From contig JAFNZJ010000058.1 in assembly GCA_017382915.1 (NCBI GenBank), forward strand, positions 1 through 27,674: a stretch of DNA of 27,674 nt. Reading direction: 5' to 3'. The position numbers and the translations under genes are program-made. Position 1 is the stretch's first letter. Each line of letters starts with the position of its first letter. The notes beneath the pieces were generated by a model. That model was not told the DNA's origin. It saw only the letters and a list, made by a program, of their open reading frames with translations, and made no database searches. Source of the DNA: Clostridia bacterium. Its GTDB lineage: Bacteria > Bacillota > Clostridia > Oscillospirales > Acutalibacteraceae. Below are positions 20,864-27,674 of the stretch, in pieces.

Positions 20864-23272
20864 ATGAAATATGATTTTGCATCGGTAGAAAAAAAGTGGC
20901 AGGATAAATGGGATAAGGCAGGGGTTTTTGCAGCTAAGGATGATAGCTCAAAGCCAAAGTTCTACGGCCTTGTTGAATTCCCTTATCCATCGGGCGCAGG
21001 TATGCATGTTGGCCATATTAAGGCATATAGCGGTCTTGAAGTTGTATCACGCAAACGCAGACTTCAGGGCTATAATGTGCTTTTTCCCATCGGCTTTGAT
21101 GCATACGGTCTGCCAACCGAAAACTATGCCATAAAAACCGGCATCCACCCCAGAAAGGTTACCGATATTAACATTGAAAAATTCACCAGCCAGTTGAAAC
21201 GTGTTGGTTTTTCATTTGACTATTCAAGGACAATTGACACCACCGATGATAAATACTATAAGTGGACACAGTGGATTTTCCTTAAAATGTTTGAAAACGG
21301 TCTTGCATTTCGTGATAAGACCTTGGTTAACTATTGCCCATCCTGTAAGGTTGTCCTTTCAAATGAGGATTCGCAGGGCGGTAAGTGTGATATTTGTCAC
21401 AGCGATGTTGTTCAAAAATCAAAGGATGTTTGGTACTTAAGAATTACCGAATATGCCGATAAGCTGCTCAGCGGTCTTGATGAGGTTGATTATCTGCCCA
21501 ATATCAAGCTTCAGCAGGTTAACTGGATAGGTAAATCTCGCGGCGCATTTGTTAATTTTAATCTTAATGAAATCAGTGAAGAGCTTAAAATTTACACCAC
21601 CCGCCCCGACACCCTTTTCGGTGTAACCTTTATGGTTATGGCACCTGAGCATCCTATCATTGATAAGTATGCAGATAAGATTTCCAATATGGATGAAATC
21701 TTAAATTACAGGTCAGAATGTGCCAAGAAAACCGAATTTGAACGCACCCAGCTTGTTAAGGATAAAACAGGCGTTAAAATTGAAGGCATCACAGCTAAAA
21801 ACCCCGTTAACGGTAAGGATATACCTATTTATATTTCTGACTATGTTATGATGGGTTACGGCACAGGCGCCATTATGGCGGTACCCGCCCATGATGAGCG
21901 CGACTATGACTTTGCAAAGAAATTTGGTATTGATATTATTGAGGTTATTAAGGGTGGCGACATAAGCCAAGCTGCCTATACAGGCGACGGCGAAATGGTT
22001 AACTCTGATTTCCTTAATGGTATGGACAATAAAAAAGACTCAATCGCCAAAATGATTGAGGTTTTACAGCAAAAAGGCATTGGTGAAGGCGGCGTTCAGT
22101 ATAAAATGAAGGACTGGGCGTTTAACCGTCAGCGCTATTGGGGTGAACCTATTCCTATTGTTCACTGCGATAAGTGCGGTATGGTTGCCGTTCCTTATGA
22201 TGAACTGCCTTTAAGATTGCCCGAGGTTGAAAACTTTGAGCCCGGTACCGACGGTGAAAGCCCCCTGGCCAAGATTGATTCTTATGTAAATTGCAAGTGC
22301 CCTAAATGCGGCGCCGATGCAAAGCGTGAAACCGATACCATGCCTCAGTGGGCAGGTTCATCCTGGTACTTCTTAAGGTATATTGACCCCAATAATGATA
22401 AAGCCCTGGCCGATATGGATAAGCTTAATTATTGGCTTCCTGTTGACTGGTATAACGGCGGTATGGAGCATGTTACCCGCCACCTTATCTATTCGCGTTT
22501 TTGGCATAAATTCCTTTATGATATTGGCGCAGTGCCCTGTTCAGAGCCATACGCAAAAAGAACTGCTCAGGGTCTTATCTTAGGTCCCGATGGCGTTAAA
22601 ATGAGTAAATCACGCGGCAATGTAATTGACCCTAATGAGGTTGTTGATTCACTTGGCGCTGATGTTCTTCGCACCTATGTACTCTTTATGGGCGATTATG
22701 AGCAGGCAGCCCCCTGGTCAGAAAACTCTGTTAAGGGTTGTAAAAGGTTTATTGACAAGGTTTGGAATTTAAGCGAAATTTTAGTAGATGGCGATGAATA
22801 TTCCAAAGAGCTTTCATCATCCTTCCATAAAACCATTAAAAAGGTTTCAGAGGATATTGAAACACTTAAATACAACACCGCTATTGCAGCCCTTATGACA
22901 CTGCTTAACGCTATTTATGCCAAGGGTGAAATAAATAGGGCAGAGCTTAAATCTTTCCTTCTTATTCTTAACCCCTTTGCACCCCATGTTACCGAAGAAA
23001 TGTGGGAGCAATGTGGCTTTGGCAGTATGCTTGCCGCCGATGGCAGCTGGCCTACCTATGACGAAGCCAAGTGTAAGGATAGCGAAATTGAAATTGTAGT
23101 TCAAATTTGCGGTAAAATCAAGGCTAAGCTTATGATTGCCGCAGATGCCACCGAAGATGAGGTTTTGGCCACCGCCAAGGCAGATGAAAAGGTGGCAGCC
23201 GAACTTAACGGCAAACAAATTATTAAGGAAATATATGTACCCGGCAAGCTTGTAAATATTGTTGCAAAATAA
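20864..23272 (+). CDS. leuS: Leucyl-tRNA synthetase
   Basis: Class I aminoacyl-tRNA synthetase charging tRNA-Leu, with hydrolytic editing. The HIGH motif is HVGH near residue 49 within PYPSGAGMHVGHIKAY, and KMSKS is KMSKSRGNV near 580. The CP1 editing domain lies around residues 220-420 and includes TRPDTLFGVTFMVMAPEHP and AVPAHDERDYDFA. Zinc-type cysteine pairs are seen in YCPSC/CDIC and CDKCG/CPKCG. 802 residues matches bacterial LeuRS. No T-box leader is possible in the 20-base gap after rsfS, so it seems driven from the upstream operon. Confidence 0.97.
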   Translation: MKYDFASVEKKWQDKWDKAGVFAAKDDSSKPKFYGLVEFPYPSGAGMHVGHIKAYSGLEVVSRKRRLQGYNVLFPIGFDAYGLPTENYAIKTGIHPRKVTDINIEKFTSQLKRVGFSFDYSRTIDTTDDKYYKWTQWIFLKMFENGLAFRDKTLVNYCPSCKVVLSNEDSQGGKCDICHSDVVQKSKDVWYLRITEYADKLLSGLDEVDYLPNIKLQQVNWIGKSRGAFVNFNLNEISEELKIYTTRPDTLFGVTFMVMAPEHPIIDKYADKISNMDEILNYRSECAKKTEFERTQLVKDKTGVKIEGITAKNPVNGKDIPIYISDYVMMGYGTGAIMAVPAHDERDYDFAKKFGIDIIEVIKGGDISQAAYTGDGEMVNSDFLNGMDNKKDSIAKMIEVLQQKGIGEGGVQYKMKDWAFNRQRYWGEPIPIVHCDKCGMVAVPYDELPLRLPEVENFEPGTDGESPLAKIDSYVNCKCPKCGADAKRETDTMPQWAGSSWYFLRYIDPNNDKALADMDKLNYWLPVDWYNGGMEHVTRHLIYSRFWHKFLYDIGAVPCSEPYAKRTAQGLILGPDGVKMSKSRGNVIDPNEVVDSLGADVLRTYVLFMGDYEQAAPWSENSVKGCKRFIDKVWNLSEILVDGDEYSKELSSSFHKTIKKVSEDIETLKYNTAIAALMTLLNAIYAKGEINRAELKSFLLILNPFAPHVTEEMWEQCGFGSMLAADGSWPTYDEAKCKDSEIEIVVQICGKIKAKLMIAADATEDEVLATAKADEKVAAELNGKQIIKEIYVPGKLVNIVAK

Positions 23273-23275
23273 CTC

Positions 23276-23305
23276 TTGACAAGGCGCTAAAAGGTGTAGT
23301 ATAAT
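23276..23305 (+). promoter_or_regulatory. SigmaA promoter of rpsU
   Basis: Perfect TTGACA (23276-23281), an 18-base spacer and perfect TATAAT (23300-23305), starting three bases after leuS ends. The transcript would begin near 23312, about 48 bases before rpsU. Confidence 0.88.
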
Positions 23306-23359
23306 ATATTCCTAATAGAAAAAATACCCCTGCAAATACTGCGGAGGGAGGGAACATAA

Positions 23360-23536
23360 ATGAGTCAAGTAAAAATTAAAGAAAACGAATCTCTTGATAA
23401 TGCACTTCGTCGTTTTAAAAGACAGACTGCTAAAGATGGTGTTATTCAAGAGGTACGCAAAAGAGAGCATTACGAAAAGCCCTCTGTAAAGCGTAAAAAG
23501 AAGTCGGAAGCCGCACGTAAGCGTAAATTCCGCTAA
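23360..23536 (+). CDS. rpsU: 30S ribosomal protein S21
   Basis: A 58-residue very basic small-subunit protein. The translation reads MSQVKIKENESLDNALRRF, then KRQTAKDGVIQEVRKREHYE and the lysine/arginine-rich KPSVKRKKKSEAARKRKFR end, matching S21 throughout. The ribosome binding site is unusually rich (GGAGGGAGGG, about seven bases upstream). It has its own strong promoter and a strong terminator, so it forms a single-gene unit cut out of the long operon before it. Confidence 0.96.
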   Translation: MSQVKIKENESLDNALRRFKRQTAKDGVIQEVRKREHYEKPSVKRKKKSEAARKRKFR

Positions 23537-23570
23537 GTCCGCCCAGACGCGTGTCTTAAAAAATTGCTTA

Positions 23571-23606
23571 AAAACGGCTTGGTTTTTTGCCAAGCCGTTT
23601 TTTGTT
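23571..23606 (+). terminator. Intrinsic terminator after rpsU
   Basis: AAACGGCTTGG pairs with CCAAGCCGTTT (11 bp, loop TTTTTTG), followed by a run of Ts; As upstream make it usable in both directions. It begins 35 bases after the rpsU stop. Confidence 0.92.
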
Positions 23607-23622
23607 TAAAGGGGGCAATATA

Positions 23623-24120
23623 ATGCTTACTAAACCTAACATACAACTTAATAAAGTAACGAATATCACCCCCGACCTTTTAAAAAGGCATAATATAAAT
23701 TGCCTCATTTTAGATGTTGATAATACTATTTGCATAAATAAGGGCAAAAGTATGATAGTAGGGGCCAATCGCTGGCTTTTAAAAATGAAGGCGGCGGGCA
23801 TTAAACTTATAATTTTATCAAATGCCAAGCCACAGCGTATGGTACCCATTGCCCAAAGGTTAGACCTGCCTATGGTGGCGCTTGGTCTAAAGCCGCTACC
23901 GTTTGGCTATTTTCGTGCCGCCAAAAAAATGGATGTTAGTATTAAAAACTGTGCCATAGTTGGCGACCAGCTTTTAACCGATATTTTAGGCGGTAATTTA
24001 GCAGGTGTTAAAACCATATTGGTTACACCCACCCTGCTTGAAACCTCACGCGGGTTTAAAATTAAACGCGCCATTGAGCGCAAGCTGCTTAAATTTCATA
24101 AACTTAAATGTAATTTTTAA
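23623..24120 (+). CDS. yqeG: YqeG family HAD-IIIA phosphatase
   Basis: A 165-residue HAD-superfamily protein. Motif I is LILDVDNTI, motif II LIILSNAKP, and motif III CAIVGDQLLTDILGGNLAG, so the catalytic aspartates are present. Mitochondrial relatives are phosphatidylglycerophosphate phosphatases; the bacterial substrate is not settled. GGGGG lies about seven bases before the ATG at 23623; an upstream in-frame start at 23587 is inside the terminator. In Bacillus it heads yqeG-yqeH-aroE-yqeI-nadD; here it is separated from yhbY-nadD by the block from nadD to rpsU. Confidence 0.9.
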   Translation: MLTKPNIQLNKVTNITPDLLKRHNINCLILDVDNTICINKGKSMIVGANRWLLKMKAAGIKLIILSNAKPQRMVPIAQRLDLPMVALGLKPLPFGYFRAAKKMDVSIKNCAIVGDQLLTDILGGNLAGVKTILVTPTLLETSRGFKIKRAIERKLLKFHKLKCNF

Positions 24121-24138
24121 AGAAAGGGGAATGTTTTT

Positions 24139-24993
24139 ATGCCTGCTTTGTTCGGTCCTGCCGGCAATTCTGAAAGCTTTACCAAAATGGGTTATAAAAG
24201 CTCACTTCAGGTGCCCGAATATATAGTAAAAATGGGGCTTGATGCCTTTGAATACCAATGCGGACGCGGTGTTAATATCGGCAGTGAAAAGGCTGCCCAG
24301 CTTGGCAAATTAGCGGATGAAAAGGGCATAAAGCTTTCACTTCACGCCCCTTATTATATATCAATGTCCTCGGTGGAGGAGGAAAAGCGCATAAAATCGG
24401 TCGATTATATTCTTCAGTCGGCCCGTGCCGTAAATACTATGGGCGGAAGCAGAATAGTTGTGCATACAGGCTCCTGCTCAAAAATAAGCCGTGAGCAGGC
24501 TTTGGACCTTGCAAAGGATACAATGAAGCTTGCTATCGCCGCTTTAGACGCCGAAGGACTTTCAAATGTCAGAATATGCCCCGAAACAATGGGTAAAATA
24601 AATCAACTAGGCACCTTGGAAGAGGTCATAGAGCTTTGTAAGCTTGATGAGCGCCTGCTGCCCTGCATTGATTTTGGGCACCTTAATGCCCGCACTATGG
24701 GTCTGGTCAATTCGGGTGAAGCCTTCCTTGATATTTTAAATAAAATAGGTAATGAGCTGGGTGAGGACCGCCTTAAGCAGTTCCATTCACATTTTTCTAA
24801 AATTGAGTATACGGTCGGTGGCGAAAAAAAGCACCTTACCTTTGAAGATACGGTTTTCGGACCTGATTATGAACCACTTATGGAGCTTGTTTATAAAAAG
24901 AATTTAAGCCCCACCTTTATATGTGAATCGGCAGGCACCCAGGCAGAGGATGCCAAGGCAATGAAGGATTATTATCTTAAAATAAGCAAATAA
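24139..24993 (+). CDS. nfo: Endonuclease IV-like TIM-barrel protein (AP endonuclease family 2)
   Basis: Probably an apurinic/apyrimidinic endonuclease for base-excision repair. Expected metal ligands are present: His69 (SLHAPYY), His109 (VVHTG), Glu149 (CPETMG), the aspartate and histidine of CIDFGHLNA, a histidine in FHSHFSK, and the glutamate of FICESAG. The N-terminus (FGPAGNSESFTKMGYK) differs from E. coli Nfo and matches, from memory, a clostridial branch of the family, so a related TIM-barrel activity is possible. 284 residues. The ribosome binding site AAAGGGG lies nine bases upstream. It sits 18 bases after yqeG. Confidence 0.8.
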   Translation: MPALFGPAGNSESFTKMGYKSSLQVPEYIVKMGLDAFEYQCGRGVNIGSEKAAQLGKLADEKGIKLSLHAPYYISMSSVEEEKRIKSVDYILQSARAVNTMGGSRIVVHTGSCSKISREQALDLAKDTMKLAIAALDAEGLSNVRICPETMGKINQLGTLEEVIELCKLDERLLPCIDFGHLNARTMGLVNSGEAFLDILNKIGNELGEDRLKQFHSHFSKIEYTVGGEKKHLTFEDTVFGPDYEPLMELVYKKNLSPTFICESAGTQAEDAKAMKDYYLKISK

Positions 24994-25010
24994 TTTTAAG
25001 GAGATTTTTT

Positions 25011-25445
25011 ATGAAAATTTTAGTTATTAACGGACCAAACCTTAATTTACTTGGTGTTCGTGAGCCGCACATTTACGGCACCCGCACCTTAAGTGATATC
25101 AATGACTATATTTTAGATGAGGCAAAAAAGCTTGGTATTGAGTGTGAATTTTATCAGTCCAACTGTGAGGGTGAGCTTATCGCCGCAGTTCACAGTGTTT
25201 TGGGTGATGATTATGCAGGCTGTGTTATAAATGCCGCCGCATATACCCATTACAGCTATGCCCTGCGTGATGCTATTTCATCGGTAAATAAGCCCTTTGT
25301 TGAGGTGCATATGTCAAATGTTCACTCCCGTGAGGAATTCCGCCATACATCGGTAATATCACCCGTTTGCAAGGGTATAATTGCAGGCTTTGGTGAAGAA
25401 AGCTATGTTTTGGCAGTTAAGGCTCTGGCCGATATTATAAAATAA
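25011..25445 (+). CDS. aroQ: Type II 3-dehydroquinate dehydratase
   Basis: Third step of the shikimate pathway. The 144-residue protein starts with the type II signature VINGPNLNLLGVREPHIYG, containing the catalytic Tyr22, and has NAAAYTHYSYALRDA and VEVHMSNVHSREEFRHTSVISP with the catalytic histidine. AAGGAG precedes the ATG. Its stop shares a base with the next start (TAATG). The trio aroQ, M24 peptidase, efp is conserved with Bacillus (yqhS-yqhT-efp). Confidence 0.95.
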   Translation: MKILVINGPNLNLLGVREPHIYGTRTLSDINDYILDEAKKLGIECEFYQSNCEGELIAAVHSVLGDDYAGCVINAAAYTHYSYALRDAISSVNKPFVEVHMSNVHSREEFRHTSVISPVCKGIIAGFGEESYVLAVKALADIIK

Positions 25446-26506
25446 TGCAGGCTATAAAAAACATTAAAGAGCTTTTAAACGACAAAGAGGCCGCGCTGAT
25501 TTTCACCCCCACCGCCAGACAGTATTTAAGCGGTTTCAGGTCATCACTTGGCTATTTGTTTATAACTAAAAGCCAAACGGTTTTATTTGTTGACGGCAGG
25601 TATATTGAAGCGGCAGAAACTTCCGTTTCAAAGGACATAAAGGTCCTTCTTATTACCGATTTATCAAAGCAGGTAAAAAGCCTTTTGGCAGATAATAATA
25701 TACTAGACCTTATTACCGAAACATCGGTTACGGTTGGCGATGTTAATGATTTTAAAAAGCTGTTTGACATACCGGTTTGTCCGTCAGATGCTTTACAACA
25801 AAAAATCAAAGATATGCGCATTATAAAAACCGACGATGAGGTTGAAAGCATCATAAAGGCACAGCAAATTACCGAAAAAGCCTTTGATGATATTTTAAAT
25901 TTTATTCGCCCGGGTGTTACTGAAAATGAAATTGCCGCAAGGCTTGAATATGTTATGAAGGTGGCTGGTAGTGAAGAGCCTTCGTTTTCCACCATAGCGG
26001 TTACGGGCGCTAAAACCTCAATGCCACATGGCACCCCTGCCGATGTAAAGGTTAAGGCGGGCGACTTTATTACTATGGACTTTGGCGCCGTTTATGGCGG
26101 CTACCACAGTGATATGACCAGAACGGTTGCAGTGGGCAGTGTCAGTGATGAAATGCAAAAGGTTTATGATACCGTTTTAAAGGCAAACCTTAAGGCGCTT
26201 GATGCCGTAAGGGCGGGTGTTACCGCCGCCACGGTTGACCTTGCCGCAAGGGATGTTATAAAGTCCGCAGGCTATGGCGATTATTTTACCCATAGCACAG
26301 GTCACGGCGTTGGCCTTGATATACATGAAGCCCCCACCGTAAGCTTTAAAAATGAAGCACCCCTTAACTGTGGTGCCGTAATTACCATTGAACCGGGCAT
26401 ATATATTAAAGGTGAATTTGGTGTAAGAATTGAAGATATGGTGGTTGTTACAAAAAATGGCTGTAATAACTTGACAAAAGCGGCTAAAAGCCTTATAATC
26501 ATATAA
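25445..26506 (+). CDS. M24 family metallopeptidase (Xaa-Pro aminopeptidase/dipeptidase type)
   Basis: A cytosolic peptidase likely releasing residues next to proline. After a creatinase-like N-terminal domain (to about 125), the pita-bread domain keeps all five metal ligands: Asp212 (MDFG), Asp223 (HSDMTRT), His287 (STGHGVGLDIHE), Glu316 (ITIEPGIY) and Glu330 (RIEDMV). 353 residues. There is no good ribosome binding site, so coupling to aroQ through the TAATG junction is likely. It is the YqhT-type gene upstream of efp; exact specificity (aminopeptidase or dipeptidase) cannot be told. Its last codons contain a promoter for efp. Confidence 0.92.
   Translation: MQAIKNIKELLNDKEAALIFTPTARQYLSGFRSSLGYLFITKSQTVLFVDGRYIEAAETSVSKDIKVLLITDLSKQVKSLLADNNILDLITETSVTVGDVNDFKKLFDIPVCPSDALQQKIKDMRIIKTDDEVESIIKAQQITEKAFDDILNFIRPGVTENEIAARLEYVMKVAGSEEPSFSTIAVTGAKTSMPHGTPADVKVKAGDFITMDFGAVYGGYHSDMTRTVAVGSVSDEMQKVYDTVLKANLKALDAVRAGVTAATVDLAARDVIKSAGYGDYFTHSTGHGVGLDIHEAPTVSFKNEAPLNCGAVITIEPGIYIKGEFGVRIEDMVVVTKNGCNNLTKAAKSLIII
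26471..26499 (+). promoter_or_regulatory. Perfect-consensus sigmaA promoter for efp inside the M24 gene
   Basis: TTGACA (26471-26476), exactly 17 bases, then TATAAT (26494-26499). The predicted start is about 26506, at the stop codon of the peptidase gene, so efp can be transcribed independently with a leader of about 80 bases. Confidence 0.88.
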
Positions 26507-26514
26507 GGCTAAAA
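26482..26514. repeat. Palindrome and direct repeats over the efp -10 box
   Basis: AGCCTTATA-ATCA-TATAAGGCT (26489-26510) is a 9-bp inverted repeat that contains the -10 box. GGCTAAAA occurs directly at 26482-26489 and 26507-26514. It could be an operator or a hairpin; no T-run follows on the plus strand, so it is not a terminator for the peptidase gene. Confidence 0.5.
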
Positions 26515-26547
26515 AAATAAATTCAGCCTTTAAAAATGACTAATGTT

Positions 26548-26560
26548 GCGGCAAAGCCGC
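26548..26560 (+). other. Small hairpin in the efp 5' leader
   Basis: GCGGC-AAA-GCCGC forms a five-bp GC stem 10 bases before the efp ribosome binding site. It has no U-tract. It may tune efp translation or protect the message; no specific role is known to me. Confidence 0.4.
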
Positions 26561-26584
26561 TTCATAAAATATGGAGGTAAAATT

Positions 26585-27142
26585 ATGGTAAGTGCCGGCG
26601 ATTTTAGAAATGGCGTAACTTTTGAAATGGAGGGCAATGTTTATCAAATCATTGAATTCCAACATGTTAAGCCCGGTAAAGGTGCAGCCTTTGTTCGTGC
26701 CAAAATCAGAAATGTAATTGCAGGTTCAGTTGTTGAAAAAACCTTTAACCCCAATGATAAATTCCCCACCGCCTTTGTTGAGCGTAAGGAAATGGAATAT
26801 TCTTATAACGACGGTGACCTTTATTACTTTATGGACCCTGAAAGCTATGAGCTTATTCCCGTTAACTCTACCGACCTTAGTGACAACTTCAAGTTTGTTA
26901 AAGAAAATATGGTTTGCAAAATCCTTTCTTATAAGGGTAATGTTTTTGGTATTGAGCCACCCACCTTTGTTGAGCTTCAGGTAACCCAGACCGACCCCGG
27001 CTTTAAGGGTGACACCGCTACCAATGCTACCAAACCCGCAACACTTGAAACCGGCGCTGAAATCCGCGTACCCCTTTTCATTGATGAGGGTGATATAATT
27101 CGTATTGATACCCGCACCGGCGAGTATATGGAGCGCGCATAA
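26585..27142 (+). CDS. efp: Translation elongation factor P
   Basis: EF-P relieves ribosomes stalled at polyproline. The 185-residue protein has the three beta-barrel domains, with VSAGDFRNGVTFEMEGNVYQI at the N-terminus and the tip loop KPGKGAAF, where Lys32 is the residue modified in many bacteria. The C-terminus has the conserved TNATKPATLETGAEIRVPLF and GDIIRIDTRTGEY. ATG at 26585 follows GGAGG by eight bases; the TTG at 26543 is a longer frame with no support. It has its own consensus promoter. No EF-P modification gene is seen nearby. Confidence 0.96.
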   Translation: MVSAGDFRNGVTFEMEGNVYQIIEFQHVKPGKGAAFVRAKIRNVIAGSVVEKTFNPNDKFPTAFVERKEMEYSYNDGDLYYFMDPESYELIPVNSTDLSDNFKFVKENMVCKILSYKGNVFGIEPPTFVELQVTQTDPGFKGDTATNATKPATLETGAEIRVPLFIDEGDIIRIDTRTGEYMERA

Positions 27143-27194
27143 TCGTTTCATTTATTGCACAAAATAACTATTACTTAATTTAAGGAGAACAGTT

Positions 27195-27623
27195 ATGACC
27201 ATTTCCGAAAAAATTTCTTACATCAAAGGCCTTGCAGAGGGTCTCGCTCTCGACGACGCAACCAAAGAGGGCAGGGTTCTTCTCGCAGTTATCGATCTTC
27301 TCGAAGATATGGTAGATGAAATTGATGCTATCGACGAAGCTTGCGCAGAAATCGGCGAGCAGCTCGACGCAGTTGACGAAGATCTTTCCTATCTTGAGGA
27401 AGACTTCTATGAGGATGACGACGAGGACTACGAGGACGAAGACGACGAGGAATACTTCGACGACGACGTTTATGAGGTTGAGTGTCCTAACTGTCACGAC
27501 ATAATCTATCTCGACGAGTCTATGCTCGAAGAGGAAGAAATGGCTTGTCCCAGCTGCGGCACCCGTCTCGAGTTCGAGTTCGAATGCGATCCCGAATGTG
27601 ATTGCGATTCTGACGCAGAATAA
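27195..27623 (+). CDS. CD1247-type acidic zinc-ribbon protein
   Basis: Unknown function. The N-terminal 55 residues (MTISEKISYIKGLAEGLAL to a helix ending DEDLSYLEED) match what I recall as the CD1247 N-terminal domain of clostridia. A run of aspartate and glutamate follows (about 73-95), then a zinc-ribbon-like CPNC/CPSC pair (Cys97, Cys100, Cys118, Cys121) and an acidic, cysteine-containing tail. The start ATG follows AAGGAG. Codon use is strikingly unlike its neighbours: leucine is CTC or CTT and never TTA, and aspartate is mostly GAC. It lies 52 bases after efp, the position where I recall its clostridial relatives, and is followed by a terminator. An RNA- or ribosome-linked role is only a guess. 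Confidence 0.8.
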   Translation: MTISEKISYIKGLAEGLALDDATKEGRVLLAVIDLLEDMVDEIDAIDEACAEIGEQLDAVDEDLSYLEEDFYEDDDEDYEDEDDEEYFDDDVYEVECPNCHDIIYLDESMLEEEEMACPSCGTRLEFEFECDPECDCDSDAE

Positions 27624-27635
27624 TATTTGAAAATT

Positions 27636-27666
27636 GCCGCACTTGAAATATAGTGCGGCTCTTTTG
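27636..27666 (+). terminator. Intrinsic terminator after the CD1247-type gene
   Basis: GCCGCACT pairs with AGTGCGGC (8 bp), followed by TCTTTTG. It starts 12 bases after the stop codon and closes the efp-side transcription unit. Confidence 0.8.
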
Positions 27667-27674
27667 TGATATAG

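Noticed and set aside
26489..26520. Terminator for the M24 peptidase gene
   Set aside because: The stem is followed by As, not Ts, on the coding strand, and it overlaps a perfect promoter.
27195..27623. Horizontal transfer of the CD1247-type gene
   Set aside because: Codon use is atypical, but the gene sits where I recall its clostridial relatives, next to efp, so transfer is not the favoured explanation.

Overview
The window looks like chromosomal DNA of an endospore-forming Clostridia bacterium, probably an uncultured member of the Oscillospiraceae/Ruminococcaceae type. The reasons are a spoVAF-type germination gene, Firmicutes gene order (infC-rpmI-rplT; dprA-topA-trmFO; rnc-smc-ftsY; yhbY-nadD-yqeK-rsfS; aroQ-M24 peptidase-efp), a CD1247-type protein after efp as in clostridia, purine-rich ribosome binding sites, and a left-edge intergenic repeat resembling elements scattered through gut Clostridia. 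That lineage call is inference from gene content; no rRNA is present.

Layout. 1-200 holds no gene but is packed with inverted repeats and a dispersed-repeat-like element. 203-2990 is a minus-strand block: an F420-0:glutamate-ligase-like protein, SpoVAF and dUTPase. 3016-3098 is a divergent promoter pair. 3105-4460 is the translation operon infC-rpmI-rplT, with an L20-leader-like attenuator, an AUU start codon on infC and a strong terminator. 4488-23272 is an unbroken co-directional run of tightly packed or overlapping genes: SpoU-type RNA methyltransferase, dprA, topA, trmFO, plsX, rnc, a radical SAM protein, smc, ftsY, rdgB, yhbY, nadD, yqeK, an LCP-family protein, rsfS, leuS. 23276-23606 is rpsU with its own promoter and terminator. 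23623-27623 carries a YqeG phosphatase, an endonuclease IV-like protein, aroQ, an M24 peptidase, efp and an acidic CD1247-family protein, ending in a terminator.

The genes are almost all housekeeping: translation (IF3, L35, L20, S21, EF-P, LeuRS, RsfS, YhbY), RNA modification and processing (TrmFO, SpoU methylase, RNase III), DNA topology, segregation and repair (TopA, SMC, DprA, endonuclease IV), nucleotide-pool hygiene (Dut, RdgB, YqeK), membrane insertion and lipid synthesis (FtsY, PlsX), NAD synthesis (NadD) and cell wall (LCP).

I found no convincing new defence, mobile or biosynthetic system. The most notable observation is that smc, otherwise full length and colinear, is cut by one in-frame TAG at codon 390, while TAG is a normal stop for four neighbouring genes. 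Other points worth checking are the infC leader and AUU start, a terminator-like hairpin that swallows the spoVAF ribosome binding site, a perfect-consensus promoter and palindrome inside the end of the M24 peptidase gene, and the strongly atypical codon use of the last gene.
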